NCBI GenBank assembly: GCA_964628185.1 | Contig: CAZVLQ010000020.1 | Span: 1 to 36,390 of the forward strand | Length of the DNA stretch: 36,390 nt | DNA from: CAZVLQ01 sp964628185 | GTDB lineage: Bacteria; Pseudomonadota; Zetaproteobacteria; Mariprofundales; Mariprofundaceae | Direction of reading: 5' to 3' | Shown here: piece after piece, positions 1-8,122 of the stretch | Numbering within the stretch: position 1 is the first letter of the stretch | Layout: every line of letters begins with the position of its first letter | The notes under the pieces: model-generated | The model's database searches: none | What the model was told of the DNA's origin: nothing | What the model saw: the letters and a program-made list of their open reading frames with translations, nothing else | Made by a program: the position numbers and the translations under genes

Positions 1-59
1 GGTAGAGCAGGTGGCTGTTAACCACCTTGTCGCTGGTTCGAGTCCGGCCCGGGGAGCCA
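1..59 (+). tRNA. tRNA-Asn (GTT), 5' end cut off by the window
   Basis: The visible part begins in the D arm (GGTAGAGCAG). It continues with an anticodon stem GGTGG/CCACC around a loop with anticodon GTT at 17-19, then a T arm with GGTTCGAGTCC, and ends in an acceptor strand followed by an encoded CCA at 57-59. GTT specifies asparagine. About 17 bases of the 5' end lie outside the window. Confidence 0.95.
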
Positions 60-438
60 GTTAACCTGTATGATTAATCCATCAACGTGTAATGATGGCG
101 ATCATCAGGAGCAGCAGGCAGCCTGAAACCACGAACAAATACGTTAAATTGGCGGATGTGTTGTTTGCATGCCCATTGTTCGTAATCATGTCCGTACCTG
201 CCCTTATAATTTATTGCATCTCCGGTTGCTTATGGTGCAATTGTGGGGGTTGCGGCGTGGCCATGATGTAATCCACATCACAATTCTGAGAAGGACTACG
301 TTGATGATGGATTCGTTGCGCCTGCCTGTGCGTGTCCGCACACGGACAGGTGCATCGCACGGGCAGGGGAGCGGGCTTCGGCGAGTTTGGTTGAGGCGCG
401 GAATTTGTGAATAATTCAGGCTAGTATACTCTTCAAGC
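60..438. other. Intergenic stretch without a convincing gene
   Basis: About 380 bases separate the tRNA from the first protein gene. The only open frame of note (169-414) has no ribosome-binding site and an arginine-rich composition unlike a real protein. The stretch holds a strong hairpin (321-367), a looser inverted repeat AATTGTG/CACAATT at 239-285, and a short inverted repeat GAATT/AATTC at 401-417. TATACT at 425-430 lies 8 bases before the ATG of the next gene and could be its -10 element, but I see no good -35. A small RNA is possible but not demonstrated. Confidence 0.5.
321..367. repeat. Large imperfect hairpin
   Basis: Bases 321-332 (CCTGCCTGTGCG) pair with 356-367 (CGCACGGGCAGG) over 12 positions with one G-U. 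Inside, TGTCCG (333-338) pairs with CGGACA (343-348) around the loop CACA, leaving a bulge at 349-355. No T-run follows, so it does not look like an intrinsic terminator. It may be a structured leader or RNA element, or a REP-like sequence. Confidence 0.6.
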
Positions 439-2106
439 ATGGCATCTTCCCGGTTTGCCCGTGAATTGGTTTCGCTTCTGCGTTACCAGGCGCGATTATG
501 GCCTTTACCAATGCTGTTTGTGCTGGTGCAGATCATCATGCGGCTGAGCGGAAACAGCGATCTTCTGGGGCTCCCGCAATGGCTCTCACTGCTGGATATT
601 ATTCTTTTCCTGCTGGTGTTCGGTTTCGCGGCGGCGTGGGCCTACTGGCCCATGGTGGTTCTTGAGCGGCGTGGAATGGAGCGGGCCAGGCAGGGCCGGA
701 TGGTTGAGACGGTCATGGCACAATTGCCGTTGCGTTCCCTGAAGGTGTTTATTGTGGCGGGGATTATATACGGATCCTACCTGTTGCTTATGTTGCTTGG
801 CATGGCGGTGACATCCGGTGCCGGCATTCTGACCCCACGAACGATTATTTCCGTGGCCATGTCCATTTTTTTCGGCATGGTAGTGCTCGTTCCATCCCTT
901 GCCTTTGCCACCACGATTCGGCATGAGCTTGGCCTGCGGCTTACCCGCGGGCCCAGGGATATGTTTCCGGATAACATGAAGGAACTGCACTCCCTGCATT
1001 ATTTTACGGATTCCTCCAGACGCCCGTGGCTGGTTTTTTTTGTGACCGGGCTGCTTCCCACCAGTCTCCTGGCCATCCAGGCCTGGTTGGCGGCTGAGTC
1101 AACACGGCCCCTGGAACAGCACTTTATCGCCGAGCAGGGGCTGGTGCTGTTTGTAACTCATATTCTGGCCAGCACCTACCTTGTCTTTCTTGTCAGCCGG
1201 TCCCTCAAACTGGTGATTACGGAACTTGCCAAGGGTCTGGAATTTATGCGGCAGGGAAATTTTGAGGGTCGGGTGCCGATTCTCATTGATGATGATCTGG
1301 GTGAACTGGCCAGGGGCCTGAATACCGCCCTGCATGGTTTGCAGGAGCGGGAAGACCTGAAGGACTCGCTCAAGATCGCGACGGAGATTCAGCAGGGGCT
1401 GTTGCCCGATGCGGTGCCGGTGGTACCCGGCTACGCCTTCTGCGCATACGAGGAAAGCTGCTATGCGGTGGGAGGCGATTTTTACGATTTTGTTCCGCTG
1501 CCCGACGGGCGTTTGTGGCTGGTCATTGCCGATGTGGCCGGCAAGGGCTATCCGGCCGCACTGACGGTGGCCAATATGCAGGCCATGCTGCACGTGCTGG
1601 CGGCGGAGAATGTGCGCTTTGACGCCGCCGTGGACTATATCAACAAGGCTTTATTCAAGACCATGGCCGGCGGCCGTTTCGTCACGTTGTTCATGGCCAA
1701 GTTGCAGCCGGCGAGTCATTCGCTGCTGTGGTTGAATGCAGGCCATGTGCCGCCGTTGCTGCGCACCTCGGCCGGCGTTCAGCGCCTGAATGCTTCCACG
1801 CCGCCGTTGGGCATGCTGCCGGAAATCAGGGTCAATACACAAAGAATTGATCTTCACCCCGGAGACCTGTTGTTGTCCTATACGGATGGCGTGACGGAAA
1901 TGCATAATGCCAAGGGCACGGACATGTTTGGTGAAGAGCGCCTGATTGCATGGCTGGATGCCAATCGGGATGTACCGCCGGATGCCTTGCCGGAGCATAT
2001 CCTGAAGATGTTGAACAGGTTCAGCCGCTTCAGGCGGACCTTGGGCGCGGGCAGCGGCCGGGAGGATGATCTGACGCTTTTATGTATTCAAAGGGAGGCA
2101 ACATGA
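439..2106 (+). CDS. Membrane-bound HAMP/SpoIIE (PP2C-type) serine phosphatase
   Basis: This 555-residue protein has about six hydrophobic segments in its first 260 residues, then a HAMP-like linker (around 260-310), then a SpoIIE/RsbU-type phosphatase domain to the end. Metal-binding motifs of the PP2C family are visible: GGDFYDF, VIADVAGKG, SYTDGVTE and REDDLTLL. The family dephosphorylates anti-anti-sigma (STAS) proteins in partner-switching pathways, and the membrane half would act as sensor. No anti-sigma or STAS partner gene is in the window, so the target is unknown. The ATG has no Shine-Dalgarno; TATACT 8 bases upstream suggests a leaderless transcript. The stop codon overlaps the fumC start (ATGA). 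Confidence 0.85.
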   Translation: MASSRFARELVSLLRYQARLWPLPMLFVLVQIIMRLSGNSDLLGLPQWLSLLDIILFLLVFGFAAAWAYWPMVVLERRGMERARQGRMVETVMAQLPLRSLKVFIVAGIIYGSYLLLMLLGMAVTSGAGILTPRTIISVAMSIFFGMVVLVPSLAFATTIRHELGLRLTRGPRDMFPDNMKELHSLHYFTDSSRRPWLVFFVTGLLPTSLLAIQAWLAAESTRPLEQHFIAEQGLVLFVTHILASTYLVFLVSRSLKLVITELAKGLEFMRQGNFEGRVPILIDDDLGELARGLNTALHGLQEREDLKDSLKIATEIQQGLLPDAVPVVPGYAFCAYEESCYAVGGDFYDFVPLPDGRLWLVIADVAGKGYPAALTVANMQAMLHVLAAENVRFDAAVDYINKALFKTMAGGRFVTLFMAKLQPASHSLLWLNAGHVPPLLRTSAGVQRLNASTPPLGMLPEIRVNTQRIDLHPGDLLLSYTDGVTEMHNAKGTDMFGEERLIAWLDANRDVPPDALPEHILKMLNRFSRFRRTLGAGSGREDDLTLLCIQREAT

Positions 2107-3509
2107 GCCAGTCAGGGGAAAAAAGCAAAACAGGCTACCGCATCGAATGCGATTCCATGGGCGAGATGCAGGTGCCCGCGGATGCCATGTATGGGCCGCA
2201 GACCGCGCGTGCCCTGGCCAACTTTCCGGTGTCGGGTATGTGTTTTCCACGCGAGTTTATTCGGGCGCTGGGCCATATCAAACTGGCCGCCGCCCATGTG
2301 AATGAACGGCTGGGCAGGCTTGAGGCCGGACGTGCCGGAGCGATCCGGCAGGCCGCTGCCGAAGTGGCCGAGGGAAAGTGGGATGATCAGATGGTGCTGG
2401 ACATTTTCCAGACCGGCTCCGGAACCAGCACCAACATGAACGCCAACGAGGTCATTGCGCATCGCTGCGCGCAACTGGGAGCGAAAATGCCCGTGCATCC
2501 CAATGATCATGTGAACATGGGGCAATCATCGAATGACGTGATTCCCACGGCCATTCATATTTCCACCGCCGATGCACTGGTGCATGAGCTGATTCCGGCG
2601 TTGTCGCATCTGCATGACCGGCTTGCAGCCAGGGCGGAAGAAACGATGGATGTGGTGAAAATCGGTCGTACACACCTGATGGACGCCACGCCGGTCGCGC
2701 TGGGGCAGGAGATTTCCGGCTGGGCGCGGCAGGTTTCACTTGGCATCGAGCGCCTGCGATCCGTTTTGCCCCGTTTGTGTGAACTGGCCATCGGCGGTAC
2801 GGCGGTGGGCACGGGACTGAATACGCATCCTGAATTCGGCGCGCGGGTGGCGGCGGAGCTTGCCGCGGTCTATGACATTGATTTTCGGGAAGCCGTCAAC
2901 CATTTTGAGGCGCAGGCGGCGCAGGATGCGGTGGTGGAACTTTCCGGTCAGATCAGAACGCTGGCTGTATCGCTGGTCGCGATCGCCAACAACGTCCGCC
3001 TGCTCAATTCCGGTCCCCGTTGCGGTATCGGTGAGATCTCCGTACCGGCGGTGCAGCCGGGCTCCTCGATCATGCCCGGCAAGGTCAACCCGGTGATTGC
3101 GGAATCGCTGGCGCAGGTGTGCGCGCAGGTGATCGGCAACGATGCCGCCATCGCCTTTGGCGGCGCCTCCGGCCTGTTTGACCTGAATGTGATGCTGCCG
3201 GTCATGGCGCACAATCTGCTCGAATCCGAGCGCCTGCTTGTCCGTGCCTGCCGCATGTTCGCGGACAAGTGCATTGCGGGGCTTAAGGCCAGGGCCGAGC
3301 ATTGCGCCGGGCAGATTGAGTGGAGCATGAGCATGGCTACCGCGCTGGCGCCTGAAATCGGTTATGACCAGGCGGCTGTCATTGCCAAACAGGCGGTGGC
3401 CGAGGGCAAGACCGTACGTCAGGTTTGTCTGGAGAAACAGATCCTTTCCGAAGCCGAGTTAAACGAGTTGCTTGATCCGGTCCGCATGCTGAAACCCGGG
3501 GTATACTAA
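2103..3509 (+). CDS. fumC: Class II fumarate hydratase
   Basis: The enzyme interconverts fumarate and L-malate in the citric acid cycle; class II enzymes are iron-independent homotetramers. The 468 residues match the family length. Visible motifs are GSGTSTNMNANEV, GQSSNDVIPTA, GRTHLMDATP (catalytic His region) and the signature GSSIMPGKVNP at about residue 320. I chose ATG 2103 because GGGAGG lies 6 bases upstream and the N-terminus fits the family. An in-frame ATG at 2082 lies inside the preceding phosphatase gene and has no such site. Translational coupling to the phosphatase through the ATGA overlap is likely. Confidence 0.95.
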   Translation: MSQSGEKSKTGYRIECDSMGEMQVPADAMYGPQTARALANFPVSGMCFPREFIRALGHIKLAAAHVNERLGRLEAGRAGAIRQAAAEVAEGKWDDQMVLDIFQTGSGTSTNMNANEVIAHRCAQLGAKMPVHPNDHVNMGQSSNDVIPTAIHISTADALVHELIPALSHLHDRLAARAEETMDVVKIGRTHLMDATPVALGQEISGWARQVSLGIERLRSVLPRLCELAIGGTAVGTGLNTHPEFGARVAAELAAVYDIDFREAVNHFEAQAAQDAVVELSGQIRTLAVSLVAIANNVRLLNSGPRCGIGEISVPAVQPGSSIMPGKVNPVIAESLAQVCAQVIGNDAAIAFGGASGLFDLNVMLPVMAHNLLESERLLVRACRMFADKCIAGLKARAEHCAGQIEWSMSMATALAPEIGYDQAAVIAKQAVAEGKTVRQVCLEKQILSEAELNELLDPVRMLKPGVY

Positions 3510-3531
3510 TACCTTCACAAATAAAGGTATT
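3508..3531. repeat. Inverted repeat directly after fumC
   Basis: AATACCTT (3508-3515) and AAGGTATT (3524-3531) form a perfect 8-bp stem with an 8-base loop, starting inside the fumC stop codon. There is no T-tract after it, so intrinsic termination is doubtful. It could be an RNA-stabilising hairpin or a protein-binding site in the 138-bp gap before carA. Nothing else recognisable was found in that gap. Confidence 0.45.
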
Positions 3532-3647
3532 CGTAAAAACAGGCCGGCCGGCCAACGGCGCTGAAAAGCAATTCGTGGATAAAGGGCAGGCCTCGACAGG
3601 CCGTAAGGGATTTGTAGTCTGTGGCCGGCAACAGGTGGAGTGACTTC

Positions 3648-4778
3648 ATGGACAGGAAACAGGCAATTCTGGCGCTGGCGGACGGGCGGATTTTTCACGG
3701 CCGGACCTATGGCCATCATGGCCGTGTCGCGGGTGAGGTCTGTTTCAATACATCCATGACCGGCTATCAGGAAATTTTGACTGATCCGTCCTACGCCGAT
3801 CAGATCATTACCTTCACCTATCCGCATATCGGCAATGTCGGCGTCAATGACACCGATATGGAATCCGCCGATGTGGCTGTGCGCGGCCTGATTGTACGTG
3901 CGCCCGCCCGTGTCACCTCCAGTTATCGCGCCGAGGCCGATCTCGAGACCTGGCTGAAAGAACACAAGGTAACCGGTATCGCCGGCATTGATACCCGCGC
4001 ACTGGTACGACATTTGCGCGATCACGGCGCCCGGAACGGCGTCATTGCCTCCGACGGCACAGGCGAGGATGAGGCCGTGGGCCTGGCGCGGGCATGGGAG
4101 GGCCTGGAAGGCCGCGACCTGGTCGGGTGCGTCAGCCGCAGGCACGCCTCCGGCTGGAATCAGGGCGGTTACGATCTGGATGCCAGCCGCCATCGCAGCG
4201 GTGGTGACGTATGGCATGTGGCGGTGCTCGATTTTGGCTGCAAGAGCAACATCCTGCGCCGGCTGGTGGAACGCGACTGCCGGCTGACGGTGATGCCGGC
4301 AGCCACCACAGTAAAAGAAGTACTGGACGTGCAGCCTGACGGTGTTTTTCTGTCCAACGGGCCGGGCGATCCGTCCGCCGTGTCCTATGCCGTGGACACC
4401 ATCCGCGGCCTGCTGGAAACGGGTATCCCCATGTTTGGTATTTGTATGGGGCATCAGCTTTTGAGTCAGGCGCTCGGGCTTCCCACCTTCAAGCTCAAAT
4501 TCGGGCACCGTGGCGGCAATCATCCGGTGCGCGACGAAACCACCGGAAGAATTGAAATCACCAGTCAGAACCATGGCTTTGCCGTGTGTGATAAGCATGT
4601 GCCGGAGCATGTTGAGATCACCCACCGTTCCCTCTTTGACGGTACGGTCGAGGGCCTGCGCGTAAAAGATAAGCCCGTGTTTTCCGTACAATATCATCCC
4701 GAGGCCAGCCCCGGCCCGCATGATGCCGACCACCTGTTTGACCGTTTCGTGGTCATGATGGAGGAAAAAAAGAGGTAA
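3648..4778 (+). CDS. carA: Carbamoyl-phosphate synthase small subunit (glutaminase)
   Basis: CarA hydrolyses glutamine and channels ammonia to CarB for carbamoyl phosphate, the precursor of pyrimidines and arginine. The N-terminal CarA domain contains GRTYG and FNTSMTGYQE. The C-terminal class I glutamine amidotransferase domain carries the nucleophile Cys266 in FGICMGHQ, and the His/Glu pair in QYHPEAS near residue 350. The 376-residue length is normal. ATG 3648 is preferred over an in-frame GTG at 3621 because AGGTGGAG lies just upstream and the protein then starts like the family. The usual partner carB does not follow; def comes next after 41 bases. Confidence 0.95.
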   Translation: MDRKQAILALADGRIFHGRTYGHHGRVAGEVCFNTSMTGYQEILTDPSYADQIITFTYPHIGNVGVNDTDMESADVAVRGLIVRAPARVTSSYRAEADLETWLKEHKVTGIAGIDTRALVRHLRDHGARNGVIASDGTGEDEAVGLARAWEGLEGRDLVGCVSRRHASGWNQGGYDLDASRHRSGGDVWHVAVLDFGCKSNILRRLVERDCRLTVMPAATTVKEVLDVQPDGVFLSNGPGDPSAVSYAVDTIRGLLETGIPMFGICMGHQLLSQALGLPTFKLKFGHRGGNHPVRDETTGRIEITSQNHGFAVCDKHVPEHVEITHRSLFDGTVEGLRVKDKPVFSVQYHPEASPGPHDADHLFDRFVVMMEEKKR

Positions 4779-4819
4779 GGATTCTTACCCCTGACGCGGG
4801 TTTCCGGTATCATTGCCGC

Positions 4820-5347
4820 ATGGCTATTCGTGAAATCCTGACCTATCCGGATAAAAAACTGCGCCAGCTTGCTCAGGCGGTGGCGGATCCCGCCGGCGAG
4901 GAAATCCGCCGGCTCGTAGAGGACATGGCGGAAACGATGTATCACGCGCCGGGCATCGGTCTGGCTGCGCCGCAGATCGGCGTATCCCTGCGTGTCGCCG
5001 TGACCGACACCCGTTGGCGAGAGGAGGGCGGCATTCGCGACCTGCAGGTCTGGATCAATCCGGAGATCACGCGGCGTGAAGGTGAAGCGGAATTTGAGGA
5101 GGGCTGTCTCTCCGTGCCCGGTATTTATGAAAAAGTGAAACGTGCCGCATCCATCACGGCCACCTGGCATGATCTGGAAGGAAGCCGGCATACGGCGAAC
5201 TTTGAAGGCTTTCCGGCCGTGGCGCTACAACATGAATTCGACCATCTGGATGGCCGCCTGTTCATCGACCTGTTGCCGCCGGTCAAGCAGAAATTACTCA
5301 AAAAACGGTTGCAGAAGCAGAAAAAACAGCAAATCCGGGCGAGTTGA
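4820..5347 (+). CDS. def: Peptide deformylase
   Basis: The enzyme removes the N-formyl group from the initiator methionine of new proteins. All three family motifs are present: GIGLAAPQ (residues about 45-52), EEGCLS with metal ligand Cys96, and HEFDH with His138, catalytic Glu139 and His142. The protein is 175 residues long and ends in a lysine-rich tail. It lies 3 bases before fmt, the standard def-fmt pairing that couples deformylation with formylation. There is no clear Shine-Dalgarno; TATCAT at 4808-4813 is six bases before the ATG and could give a leaderless transcript. Confidence 0.96.
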   Translation: MAIREILTYPDKKLRQLAQAVADPAGEEIRRLVEDMAETMYHAPGIGLAAPQIGVSLRVAVTDTRWREEGGIRDLQVWINPEITRREGEAEFEEGCLSVPGIYEKVKRAASITATWHDLEGSRHTANFEGFPAVALQHEFDHLDGRLFIDLLPPVKQKLLKKRLQKQKKQQIRAS

Positions 5348-5350
5348 GAT

Positions 5351-6307
5351 ATGTCCATGCGCATTGTCTTTGCCGGAACACCGCAGTTCTCCGTGCCGTG
5401 CCTGAAGGCGTTGCTGGATGCCGGTGACGTGACGGTCGCCGGGGTAGTGTCCCGGCCGGATCGCCGTTCCGGCCGCGGCATGAGGCTGACACCAAGTCCG
5501 GTCAGGCGGGTAGCGTTGACGGCGGGTATTGATGTGATTACGCCTTCCACCCTGCGCGACAATGAAAAGGCGCTGGCCTGGCTGGTATCGAAGCGGCCGG
5601 ATTTTCTCGTGGTGGTGGCCTTTGGCATGCTTTTACCGAGGTCATGGCTGGACGCGCCGCGGGTTGCACCGCTCAATGTGCATGCCTCACTGCTGCCGCG
5701 CTGGCGTGGAGCGGCGCCGGTTGAACGGGCGCTGCTCGCCGGGGATACTGAAACAGGTGCATGCATCATGCATCTTGAGGAAGAACTGGACAGCGGCGGA
5801 ATCTATGCCAGCCGGGCGCTTCCCATAACCGGCGCTACGACGGGCCCGGGTTTGCGGGAATCCCTGTCTGCAATGGGAGCGCAACTGTTGCTTGAGACAT
5901 TGCCGCGCATCGCAGCAGGGGATCTGCATCCCGGGCCGCAGAATGATGCGAAGGCCACCTATGCGGCAAAGCTTTCCGGCGCGGACCGTATCATTGACTG
6001 GTCAGTGCCGGCCGCCCTGATCGATCGGCAGGTGCGCTGTTTTTCTCCCAGACCCGGCGCCCGAACGAGCCTTCACGGTCAGTGGCTAAGAATCATCCGG
6101 GGCTTGCCGCTTGAGACAAAAACAGCAGGGCGACCAGGCGAAGTGCCGGGCGGCGACAGCCTGGATGTAGTTTGTGGAGACGGCTCGGTTTACCGCGTGC
6201 TGGAGGTTCAGCCGGAGGGAAAAAAAGTGATGGATGCGGATGCCTTTCTGCGCGGTCATCCGATTGCGGCCGGGCAATGTTTTGACGATATTGCATCCCG
6301 GCGGTAA
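5351..6307 (+). CDS. fmt: Methionyl-tRNA formyltransferase
   Basis: Fmt transfers a formyl group from 10-formyl-tetrahydrofolate to initiator Met-tRNA. The 318-residue protein begins with the typical MRIVFAGTP-like strand. It carries NVHASLLPRWRGAAP (catalytic Asn and His, followed by the SLLP motif), then ELDSGGIY with the conserved Asp. The C-terminal tRNA-binding domain begins near residue 205. ATG 5351 is used; ATG 5357 is two codons downstream and equally possible. The gene follows def and precedes mutL by 13 bases, so the three are probably co-transcribed. Confidence 0.95.
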   Translation: MSMRIVFAGTPQFSVPCLKALLDAGDVTVAGVVSRPDRRSGRGMRLTPSPVRRVALTAGIDVITPSTLRDNEKALAWLVSKRPDFLVVVAFGMLLPRSWLDAPRVAPLNVHASLLPRWRGAAPVERALLAGDTETGACIMHLEEELDSGGIYASRALPITGATTGPGLRESLSAMGAQLLLETLPRIAAGDLHPGPQNDAKATYAAKLSGADRIIDWSVPAALIDRQVRCFSPRPGARTSLHGQWLRIIRGLPLETKTAGRPGEVPGGDSLDVVCGDGSVYRVLEVQPEGKKVMDADAFLRGHPIAAGQCFDDIASRR

Positions 6308-6320
6308 AGCGGGCGAACCC

Positions 6321-8102
6321 GTGCCCGATCCGGTGATTCACATTCTGCCGCCGGCCGTGGCCAGCCAGATTGCGGCCGGCGAGGTTGTCGAGCGGCCGGC
6401 TTCCATCGTCAAGGAACTGGTGGAGAACAGCCTGGATGCCGGTGCATCGCATATTCGCGTGCATATCGAACAGGCGGGCAAAAAGCTGATCGAGGTGGAC
6501 GACGACGGCTGCGGCATGTCCGCCGCTGATGCGGCGCTTTGCCTTGAGCGGCATGCCACCAGCAAGATCGCCACGGCCGAAGAATTGCATGCCATTGCCA
6601 GTTTCGGGTTTCGGGGAGAAGCGTTGCCGTCGATCGCCTCGGTCAGCCGCCTTGAACTGCATACCGCGCCGTCCGGCGCCGATACAGGCGCGGAGGTAAC
6701 AACCGAGGGCGCCTCTGAAATCCGCTCGCGTCCGGCGGCGCCGAGGACGGGAACACGCGTGCGCGTGCGCGATCTGTTCTTCAATACGCCCGCACGGCGG
6801 CGTTTTCTGCGCACGGAGCGGACGGAAGAGGCCGTGATCGTCGAAACACTGCGCGCCCTGGCGCTGGCCAATGCGGCTGTCGGCATGCGGCTGGACTACG
6901 ATGGAAGGCGGCGCCTGGATGTGCCCGCGGGACAGGCGCGGATTCAGCGCGTGGCCGCCATCATGGGGCGTGATTTTTCGGCCAATCATCTGGCCTGGCG
7001 CATGACGCACGAAGGCTTTCACGTGGATGGATTTTTCGGATTGCCGACATTTCATCACCGCGATGCCGGTCGCATGCATTTCTTTATCAACGGTCGCGTG
7101 GTTCGTGACAGGCAACTGATTTCCGCGCTCAAGGCCGGCTACCGCGATGTGCTGTTCCACGATCGCTTCCCCCAGGCCGTAGTGTGGATCGAGATGGACC
7201 CGGGGGAGGTGGATATCAACGTACATCCGGCCAAGCGCGAGGTGCGTTTTCGCCGGCCGCGGGAGGTGCGCGCCGCCGTGATCATGTGCGTGCTTGCGGC
7301 CATCGAGCGCATGGGAAGCCATGTGTCGGACACGCCCGCGAAGCAGGCCTTGCGTGCCATGCAAGCGGCCGGACCCGGTGGCGCGTTTCGGGCGCCTTTC
7401 CGGCCGGCATCCTCACACGGGAAGGCCGACGCCGCCACGCTGCACAGCCTGTTTTCAGCGCCCGGCGCCGTCTCCGAGCCCGTAACCGGAGAATATGGAG
7501 GCCATCGTGTTGAGTCCCTTCATCTCGGCACGGCCCTGGCCCAGATTCACCGTTGTTTTATCCTGGCCCAGACGGATGACGGGGTGATTCTCGTGGATCA
7601 GCATGCTGCCGCCGAACGGATTACCTATGAAAAGCTGAAGCGCCAGTTGCTGAACGGAGCGCCGACCCGGCAGATGCTGCTGACGCCCGCAGTCTGGCAG
7701 CCCGATGCGAACACCTGCGCCTGGCTGCATGAACACGCCGGCGTGGCGGATAATTTTGGCTTTGAAATCGAGCCCCGGAGCGAGGACTTGTTTACCATAT
7801 GCGCCATCCCGGCCCTGCTCGCGGGTGAATCTCCGCTTGATCTTGCGGCGGAACTTGTTGCTTCGGTGATGGCTATCGGTGTTGAGGCCGAGGGTCATGG
7901 CCGGGTGCTGGAGCGCTGGCTGGGCAATCGCGCCTGCAAGGGTTCGATCAAGTCCGGTCGTATTTTCAAGCCTGAAGAGCAGGAAGCGCTGCTGCGCGAA
8001 ATGGAGCGCACTCCCAATATCGCCCAATGCAACCACGGTCGTCCCACTTATGTGCGCCTTGGGCTGAATGATCTGGAGCGTTTGTTTGGCCGCAGGGAGT
8101 GA
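6321..8102 (+). CDS. mutL: DNA mismatch repair protein MutL, endonuclease type
   Basis: MutL links mismatch recognition by MutS to strand incision. The N-terminal GHKL ATPase motifs are clear: ELVENSLDAGA, DDDGCGM, RHATSKI, GFRGEAL and GTRVRVRDLFFNTPARR. The C-terminal domain has the metal-dependent nuclease motif DQHAAAERITYE starting at Asp426, plus ACKGSIKSG (Cys539) and QCNHGRP (Cys570, His572). This is the nicking type of MutL found where MutH is absent, unlike the E. coli protein. I chose GTG 6321 (593 residues) because the protein then starts just before the conserved IHILPPAVASQIAAGEVV; the open frame extends upstream into fmt. Confidence 0.93.
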   Translation: MPDPVIHILPPAVASQIAAGEVVERPASIVKELVENSLDAGASHIRVHIEQAGKKLIEVDDDGCGMSAADAALCLERHATSKIATAEELHAIASFGFRGEALPSIASVSRLELHTAPSGADTGAEVTTEGASEIRSRPAAPRTGTRVRVRDLFFNTPARRRFLRTERTEEAVIVETLRALALANAAVGMRLDYDGRRRLDVPAGQARIQRVAAIMGRDFSANHLAWRMTHEGFHVDGFFGLPTFHHRDAGRMHFFINGRVVRDRQLISALKAGYRDVLFHDRFPQAVVWIEMDPGEVDINVHPAKREVRFRRPREVRAAVIMCVLAAIERMGSHVSDTPAKQALRAMQAAGPGGAFRAPFRPASSHGKADAATLHSLFSAPGAVSEPVTGEYGGHRVESLHLGTALAQIHRCFILAQTDDGVILVDQHAAAERITYEKLKRQLLNGAPTRQMLLTPAVWQPDANTCAWLHEHAGVADNFGFEIEPRSEDLFTICAIPALLAGESPLDLAAELVASVMAIGVEAEGHGRVLERWLGNRACKGSIKSGRIFKPEEQEALLREMERTPNIAQCNHGRPTYVRLGLNDLERLFGRRE

Positions 8103-8122
8103 GAAGTCATGATTCCGCCGGG

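Noticed and set aside
205..210. TATAAT hexamer in the tRNA-phosphatase gap
   Set aside because: No -35 at 16-18 bases and no gene at a sensible distance downstream; the nearest TTGTTC is 23 bases away.
169..414. 81-codon open frame after the tRNA
   Set aside because: It has no ribosome-binding site, an arginine-rich composition without recognisable motifs, and it runs through the strong hairpin at 321-367.
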